64,000 nt of DNA from Hygrocybe punicea (taxonomy: Eukaryota > Basidiomycota > Agaricomycetes > Agaricales > Hygrophoraceae): the NCBI GenBank assembly GCA_963556145.1, contig OY744466.1, positions 3,782,001-3,846,000 of the forward strand, written 5' to 3'. Positions 57,401-64,000 of the stretch are shown piece after piece (positions within the stretch are counted from its first letter, which is position 1; the number at the start of each line of letters is the position of its first letter). The translations under genes were made by a program, and so were the position numbers. The notes below the pieces were generated by a model that worked only from the letters and a program-made list of their open reading frames with translations, was not told the DNA's origin and did no database searches.

Positions 57401-58981
57401 AACAATACATTTGTTGTGACGAACACGGGCAATCAAAAGTTGTTCAGCAAATGTTAGATTTTGAAGTTGTGCAGGAATTCTTCCCATCCAAAGTCCATTT
57501 GCCAAAGCATATTTGGGAGTTTGGCCTTTGTTTAGACTGAGCACACATGGCTTGCATATCCATTTACATGTCTCATCTAGCACTGGACCTTTCATATCCT
57601 CTATTGGATCAGAACAATGATGTCGTTCACATCTTGTGATTCCCATATTGTCTCTAGTTAATATTTTCAGATTAACCTTTGTCTTTGACAATAAAGACAT
57701 GTTCTTCAATGCAACCAATTGACCGCACACGGCACACCCACTTTCTTGAAAACATTCAGGTGATGTATCTCTACACCAGTTGCTGATTATGGTTTCCTTC
57801 AATTCAATAGATGGTGGAGGAGGAGGAAATGATTGCTCATCTGACTTGTCCAATTCTTCTTTCATTTTAGTCTGAGTTTCTTCTGTTCCGCACTCATATG
57901 TTTCTGTCATTTGTTGTCTTTTGTACCACTCTTTACACTTATCTTTATTTGATTTAATATCATGCACATGAAAAATAGAAACATGAGTATCACAAGCTGA
58001 ACAATTATGCCTCATTAATGCCACAGATAGATCTTGTCCATGTAATCTTTGTAATGTCTTTGACAAATATATACCATGTATTGTTGTTATTTCACCAATA
58101 TCCTTCACCGTCAACTTTGGCAGAAGTTCATGCAAAGGCATTTTGACCCACAAATATTTTTTTCTATCTCCATATACAATGTTGGCAGCCTGTTGATCAA
58201 CATGATCCACGTATTCAAATAGTATGTCGGAATCATGGTTGATATTATTAGACGGTAGCATGAAAGATTGAATAAAGCTAAACTTGAATGTTGGTATTCG
58301 TTTACCACCACCAATGTAGTCATATCTATGAACGGAATTTATATATAAAGATTTAAACAAGTTTCTGAATAAATTCAAATTGAACATAATTATGTTTGAA
58401 CGGCTATGCCCTATTATGAAACATAGTGTGGTCCACAGCAACGTTGCATGTGATAGAGAACTAGTAATACAATGAAACAAATATGATCTGAAATCATGTC
58501 GTCTCAATAGCGATCACATTAGCAATGCATTGATCATTTTACAATGACATTGAACAGTGATAGGTTTGAGAAGACAATACAAAGCGAAGAGATATTTAGG
58601 AGGTAAGAAATATGTTCTGTCATATTGAATAGAACGTAATTGCATTTTGAACGCGCTATTTTTAAATGTAGTCCAAACGAATAATGGATCGACCGTCAAG
58701 TTATCTTTTGTTATTTCAATGAACTTTACACATTGTGTTGCATTTATTTGCATCAATATTGTTGCATCGCCCTGATCTGGGGCAAACTCATGTTCTATGA
58801 GTTTTCTTTGAAAAACACCCAATTCTTGGGTCAATGCCGATATCAAAGGAGCGGATATTGGTTCAAGAGAGATATACATAAGTTGGTCTTGGCATAGTTG
58901 TGGAAATATGGTTGCGTTTGCAAGGAAATGTAGATAAGTCAATACCGCAATGCAGACATGCATGATATCGTGGAGATTCAT
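51466..58981 (-). pseudogene. Helitron RepHel protein, one frame with two stops and an insertion
   Basis: Rolling-circle transposon protein. After leaving out the 1058 bp hAT insert and one 8-bp repeat, the whole stretch is one reading frame of about 2150 codons with only TGA stops at 58514-58516 and 55730-55732. Order: N-terminal part from 58981 (possibly a separate 155-residue protein), Cys-rich segment (CAVCGQLVALK..CKWICKPC), Helitron N-domain with FITFAPADINHPL and the HUH-type LTLHLHMLLW, the tyrosine motif AYITDYITKFSLKTY, the joint YVLGNPDRYTSHKFVPFFW, then a Pif1-like helicase with GMAGTGKS (Walker A), FIDEVSML (Walker B), GDFGQLPPA and TDYACQGRT. The tail after this motif ends early (CMAH), so the 3' end and the CTRR hairpin seem missing. 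Confidence 0.88.
54296..55353. mobile_element. Non-autonomous hAT-type element inside the Helitron
   Basis: 1058 bp with ends TAGGGTATAGCACGGG and CCCGTGCTACACCCTA, flanked by CATATAAT at 54288-54295 and 55354-55361. Subterminal parts repeat ACGGGTACGGTGTC; the middle holds an ACC/AAC microsatellite (54520-54580) and a tandem CGAAGACCTCG repeat (about 54860-54920). No transposase. Removing it plus one 8-bp copy restores the Helitron frame exactly. Confidence 0.92.
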
Positions 58982-59930
58982 GTGGATTGGTGATAGTAAG
59001 AGAAAGCACCGCCCATGTATCTATTTAACTAGTTAAGTGGTTCGGATCATAAACAACAATTAACACAATTGGATTGATCATATGACATTATCTTATTTGT
59101 AAGCTCTTCCAAAAACATCATAAGGTGTGCCTGAAGCTTTATAATGTTTTTATTCAATTGAATGTTTTCGTAACATACGTAATATTCCGGTACTGAATAG
59201 TCATAGCTTTCCTTGGAGTGATGGTTATGCTTGCCACCATATGAGGGGGATTTGTTACAGTTGTCACAGGGGATGGATGAGGAATTTACCATCAAATAAT
59301 ATTGAGATCTCCACTCAATTATTTTTGTTGTTATCATAAGTCCGAAAACGTTGTAAAAAGTGGATAACGTTATGTTTTCGACATTTTCGGACTTATGATA
59401 GCAACAAAATAATTGAGTGGAGATCTCAATATTATTTGATGGCAAAAATTCCTCATCCGTCTCCTATGTGTCTCCCCATTTAATTGGTCCATAAAGTTGG
59501 CAGTTCTGGTTTATTACATATATTCAATTTGAATGTTCATTAACTCGAGTCATAGTAATCCAAGGTTGTCCTTCTCATGTTACCTTCTCATGTTACCTGT
59601 GGTGGCTGTACTGACAAACGTGAACTGAAATTAATACACTTAATTTAGGCAAACAGGTTTTCAGTCACCAAGATCGATGTCTTATGTGATATCTGTGTAT
59701 ACTTATTATCTTACTCAATTGTTATGGTCATAGGAAAGTAACACAAGCCATTTTCAATAGAGCAAAAAAAGAAATGTACAGATATTGTACAAATGTAAAG
59801 AATGGCGGTAGAGGAGGACGTTGAGGGCACAGATTACCAACAGATTACCAGAAATCAACGACTGAGATAAAAGTGTCTTTAGTCAAATATAATTAATACT
59901 CCACAAAAAGAGGACTTACAGCAACCGAAA
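58982..59930. other. Spacer between Helitron and next gene, with a hairpin
   Basis: AT-rich. It should contain the Helitron 5' end but I could not fix it. An open frame at 59047-59445 minus runs through the hairpin at 59271 and is not taken as a gene. Confidence 0.5.
59271..59460. repeat. Hairpin with about 80 bp arms
   Basis: Left arm (GGATGAGGAATTT..CATCAAATAATATTGAG to about 59351) pairs with the right arm ending AAATTCCTCATCC at about 59459, with a loop near 28 bp and few mismatches. It may be a foldback MITE or a snap-back duplication; no flanking direct repeat was seen. Confidence 0.85.
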
Positions 59931-61844
59931 CTAAGGGCCAGGGTCCAGTTTAGATGTTGACGCCTTGGGAGATGAAGGCCTTGTTTGGCTCGGCGTAATC
60001 GAGACTAGGATATCGTGAGGAACGATATTGCTCCAATCTACATCCATTGATAAACCGCCTGGCTCCGCCGGGGTCGACGACTGATGGCGTGATGATGCAC
60101 GCGTATTGGGACGGAATCCTAGGATATTGATAAGATCAGATGTGAAATCTATATAGAGTGTGATGTGCATACCCGGAGTTGGAGACTTCTTCGGAGGCTT
60201 CGCTGGCTGGAGCCTTTCTGCGATAATACCGGCTTGCTCCGATGCCAGATCCAACTTCCTCCTCTTTGCTGTCTCGCCGTCCTCGTGATCGCCGCTGAGA
60301 GAGTCCTGTATGGGTTTGGGAGGTCCATCGTTGTCGTGCATGATTACATCGTCATCAGAATGCAACAACCCCTCCCATTCTGGTCCTAACAAGCCCAACT
60401 TTGCGGATTCCAGTGGCACATCATCCGACTCGGAGGAGATGGGTGGTTTAACTTCCACTGTCAATTTTTCGGATTCCGATTTCTTGGATCCGCGCGACGG
60501 CGCAATTTCGACGGCGACTGCGAGATGTCAGTGCATTATTCAGAGCAAAGTGAGTAACGTACACATTTGAGCCTTTGATCGTTTCTTCTTTACCGGGGCT
60601 ACGTCCTCCTCCATCTTGATATCGTCTTGCATGAATGAACAATATGCGTTATAAGCTTGATATTTAGAATTTAATAACTCACCGTCAGCGTCGTCATCGG
60701 GTTTGGACTTCACGGTGCGTTCTGTGATGATGAGGAGTTACCGTGTGTGATGATCACAGACAATGAAAGTACTTACTGGGCTTGGGCTTGGGCTTGGGCT
60801 TCTTTTTGTCCTTCTCGGACGAATTGTCTGCGCCACCTGAATATTCAGTACATCTATACACTGCTATGGTTAAAAATTTGTACAAACCAGCGGAGGATGT
60901 CTTCTGTTTTTTGACCGATTTTGACTTGGCTTTGCCCTTGCCCTTGCCCTGGGGAACCGGCTCTTCTGCAAATGTATTATATTATTAGCACATTCACACA
61001 TGTAATTATAGATCATACCTTCATCGTCCTCCGCCACATCGGCATCGATGAGGACACTATGTCCTTTACACCAAGCAATAACATGACCGATTATTTTGAG
61101 CTTTGTGGCATCCAGAAGCCCACCGAACGACCAATTTGCAGAGGTTCCACTGTGCCATGCTGGCACAGATTCGTCGTATTTCGCCCAATCTATGATGCCA
61201 GACGTCATAATCCATTTGTCTGCCAATGCGTATATATACTCACCGAGGTCCTCTGGCATGGTCTCGGTGCTAACAGCGCCATGTTGAATCAATGCCGATG
61301 GAGAATGCTTGCCGACATAAAACTCTTTGAGGAGCCAATCGTCGAAAATCTTGCTTCGCCAGTCACGGGCAACCTCGTTGGCCCGTTTTGCGACCAAAAC
61401 CTCTGCCCAAATTTCGTCCATGACGGTGTCGGTATACTTGAGGTAATCCCGAAGTAAATCGGTCCCTTCCTTATCGTTTTTGACGTAGTCCGGCGAGTAG
61501 TGGGGTGCCTTGTTGTATGCGACGGCTGCTGTCGCGTAGATGTACATATCCATTTGATAAATCAATCGACGCAGTGGTTCCTCGTATCGTTTGGGCATTT
61601 CCCACCATAACTCGCCTCGGGCGGTGGCATCGTGAGGGTGGGTCTTCAGTACATGGAGATTACGAGAGAAGACGGGAACGGTGCCGGATTCCTTGTTGGG
61701 TGCCGGAATCTTCGGCGGGACCATGTACTGGATTTGGAAGATGCGATGCAGCTCCTGCAGCTTTTTGGGCGGCGCATCAGGCCAGTATTTGAAAGCCGCG
61801 GGATTGACGGCGGGAGTCGAAGTTTTGACGACTGGCAAGGACAT
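59931..61844 (-). CDS. Hypothetical nuclear-type protein, about 540 residues, seven exons
   Basis: Exon 1 (61844 to about 61020) encodes a 275-residue folded region starting MSLPVVKTSTPAVNPAAFK, with Trp/Tyr-rich helices (RGELWWEMPKRYEEPLRRL, DYLKYTDTVMDEIWAE, VAWHSG-like PAWHSGTSANWSFGG). It is followed by short exons of Lys/Pro-rich sequence (QGKGKGKAKSKSVKKQK, KKPKPKPKPK, DDIKMEEDVAPVKKKRSK) that look like nuclear signals, then acidic and Ser/Pro-rich exons ending KASTSKLDPGP. Introns are 45-60 nt with clean GT and AG. No family recognised and no break seen. It is divergent from the gene at 62841 with the palindromic array between. Confidence 0.68.
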
Positions 61845-62189
61845 GGTAGCTGTAGTAGAATCTTTGTGGTGGGCGTCTGAGGGAAAAAATGAGGGGAACG
61901 GAAAACGTTGGATGTCAGGGTCGATGCCCTAGCGTATGAAGCAACTGGCCAAGTCAGATGACCTGTCAACGACACATGTTCGGCATTGTATACATTGATC
62001 GGACACACGGTGTACAAATAACATACAACCAAACAGATTCTGAAGTTGTGCCGTAATACATCCTTAAAATGTCGATAAGCGCTATTTGTCATGTAGCTAT
62101 ACAAATATATATTGTTAACTTGTGACACGTCGAAGAGATCGAACATGCTTGATGTTAATATACATAATGGTATGGTCATTAACATAGAC

Positions 62190-62565
62190 AATGGATTATC
62201 GAACGCTTGTCGAACACTCGTCGAACAGGCCAAACACTGTTCGACAAGTGTTCGACAAGCCATTTCTATGTTAATATATGTTCCACTTAATTTATTGACG
62301 TAGCATTGACTTGCCGAACACTTGTCGAACAGTGTTTGGCCTGTTCGACAAGTGTTCGACAAGTCATTACTACGTCAATAAATTAAGTGTAATATATATT
62401 AACGTAGCTACGGCTTGTCGAACACTTGTCGAACAGGCCGAACACTGTTCGACAAGTGTTCGACAAGCCATACGGACATTGATTAATGCATCAAGATGCA
62501 TATGACTAACCGAACACTTGCCGAACAGTGTTCGGCCTGTTCGACACGTGTTTGGCAGGTCGTTA
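62190..62565. repeat. Palindromic array, four units with mirrored spacers
   Basis: Units at about 62194-62262, 62313-62370, 62416-62475 and 62507-62565. Each is two copies of CTTGTCGAACA facing two of TGTTCGACAAG around AGGCC. The spacer after unit 1 (ATGTTAATATATGTTCCAC..) is the inverse of the spacer after unit 2 (..GTGTAATATATATTAACG), so units and spacers alternate in orientation. Confidence 0.88.
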
Positions 62566-62840
62566 CATTGTTATTCATTCTAAAGACAAATATGGGTGCA
62601 CAACCAACCCCTTGCTGATCCAACCGGGGGAGCATCATTGTTGCTGTTGTCACCTGACATGAATCTGATATCATTGATAGTCAAAACGATTATCCAAACT
62701 TGATTAACTCTTCTTCTCCTTCACACTCACCATCTCACAACACATCCCGAGTTATAGAACACATACCGGTATATCACAGTACCATTCTGAATCCCGTTGA
62801 ATTTACAAACTAACATAATCTGATCTGTTAGACCTTCAAT

Positions 62841-64000
62841 ATGCCCAAATCTCGCAAGGAAGTTGGCTACGAAGTGTGCCGCCACATCTGTCCAGGACGA
62901 AACTGCCTCTCGATGCAGACACAAACTATCCTCTGGAAAAGGGAAGGAAGTTCCTGTCAGCGCCATTGTGGATCCGCAAGCAAGCATCCAAATTGCATCG
63001 CATCCGGTACCTGTCCTCTATCCAGCTGTATTGGACGGAAGGGCGCAGAAAATTCCATAGGTGTTCGAAATGCTACTGAAGAGGAACTTGTGTTGTTGCC
63101 ATCGACGGCGTCCAATACACCAGATCCCACTTCCGATGTGGAGATGGAGGATGCAGCCATGAGCACGATTACACAGTCTGTCAGGACCGATCCCGTTTTC
63201 CACATAATCTTTGTTCTTGATCCCACCACCCGTATTACAAGCAAAGCCGCTGCAACCAATGATCTTGCATTCGTCAACGTTACGATTTCACAAGACGAGT
63301 ACGAAACCGTCTCGCACCTCGATGGTTATATTCACAATCTCAAGGTGCACAAGACACGATATTTCGTTTGCATGCAGGAATGGGTTTGTATATTTTAAAA
63401 ATGTATGGAGAATTATCGCTAAAGAATACTTTCCAATTCCAGGTTTATGTTGCTATGCGAATGCACCACTGGCGGTGTGACGAGCCCAACAGTGCAATAC
63501 GCCGCTTCAATGTTGAATACATGTTTTGGCCGGAGTTCGCTCATGCCATGCTCAACTCACCGGGGTCAAACATAACATGGAATAAGTTCAAATCCACCGA
63601 TTGCGTATTTGGTGGTGTGGACATGGGAATGTCCTATATGTAAGCGTGTCAAACATTTTTGCCGAGTTTCCTTTCTTTTTAATTCGGTTAATTCGAATGT
63701 CATCTATAGTGGTAATCAATATGGTATAACGGTCGAAAACGTGTCGACATTCTTGGCTGGAATTGACCAGCTGTGTCGAACGATTCAGGTGTGGCCACCA
63801 CCGAAACAAATGAACACCATGCATTCGAAATGGACGCAGATGCAAAACTTGCTCCATGTCGCATTGTCAAGGACGCACACGATGCGACCACAATCAAGGC
63901 TGCTGAAGGACGGTGAACCATTTCCACTGAACATTGTTTTGAAGCGAACGCATAGTGACACCGGTCACCATGTGTTGTTCCCGGGCGATCCAAGGCGGAA
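62841..64000 (+). CDS. Hypothetical gene, 5' frame uncertain, continues past the window
   Basis: The frame from MPKSRKEVGYEVC runs to 63398, but between 62863 and 63060 another frame (GKGKEVPVSAIVDPQASI) looks more natural, so an indel or intron near 63050 is possible. The later part is convincing: DVEMEDAAMSTITQSV, DPVFHIIFVLDPTTRITSK, YIHNLKVHKTRYFVCMQEW, a GT..AG intron of about 60 nt ending before GTTTATGTTGCTATGCG, then MHHWRCDEPNSAIRRFNVEY, FGGVDMGMSYI, an intron from about 63640 to 63709, and GNQYGITVENVSTFLAG onward to the window edge. No family recognised. Confidence 0.55.

Noticed and set aside
59047..59445. 132-codon minus-strand frame
   Set aside because: It reads through both the loop and an arm of the hairpin at 59271-59460; no introns or recognisable motif.
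62190..62565. CRISPR-like array with unique spacers
   Set aside because: Spacers are inverted copies of each other, and only four units occur; a foldback duplication explains it better.

Overview
The window looks like a transposon-dominated region of a basidiomycete genome, probably an Agaricomycete. Seen directly: genes split by 41-60 nt GT..AG introns with CTAAY-like branch sites, a KDZ transposase of the CxC2 type common in mushroom genomes, a RepHel Helitron, a Ty3/gypsy element, and several hypothetical genes of multi-copy mushroom type. There are no bacterial-style operons, and I saw no convincing rRNA, tRNA or CRISPR locus.

1-16 kb: the 3' part of a KDZ transposase gene is followed by a 43-44 bp minisatellite, decayed fragments of other elements and a 200-base assembly gap inside an LTR fragment. 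At 7805-15776 lies an 8.0 kb transposon with about 1.8-1.9 kb inverted-repeat arms, flanked by TA. It holds an intron-bearing DD34E (Tc1/mariner-IS630 type) transposase, a second decayed DDE gene, a cargo gene with ubiquitin-like and SAM-like regions, and a duplicated unknown gene in the arms. Two small later insertions in the arms can be read against their empty sites in the opposite arm.

16-39 kb: a nest of insertions. A degenerate gypsy element (16118-19786) is cut by a large non-autonomous LTR element (copy C, 19787 to about 39290, reverse). Into C went a foldback-like element whose arms are 34-bp minisatellites (19902-31132), a hAT-type non-autonomous element (31198-32726), a solo LTR (33175-33948) and a TRIM-like element (34924-36883). 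The foldback element itself received an intact LTR element of the same family as C (copy A, 24850-30588). Target-site duplications support most of these junctions.

39-64 kb: this end is less crowded and holds the best cellular-looking genes: a small truncated gene (40160-40685); a divergent pair (42076-49197 minus, 49423-51441 plus) sharing a 225 bp promoter interval, whose minus gene has LTR element copy B (42235-47613) inside an intron; a Helitron RepHel reading frame (51466-58981 minus) with two stop codons and a hAT insertion; and two hypothetical genes (59931-61844 minus, 62841 to the window end plus). Two palindromic repeat arrays built from an 11-bp motif lie at 41.1-41.7 kb and 62.2-62.6 kb.

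The most unusual items are the long-armed TA-flanked transposon with its cargo gene, the non-autonomous LTR family with 4-bp duplications and tandem-repeat interior, the minisatellite-armed foldback element, and the palindromic arrays. Differences between the two LTRs of copy A are, by eye, all CpG to CpA transitions apart from one 2-bp indel, which points to methylation-driven decay.
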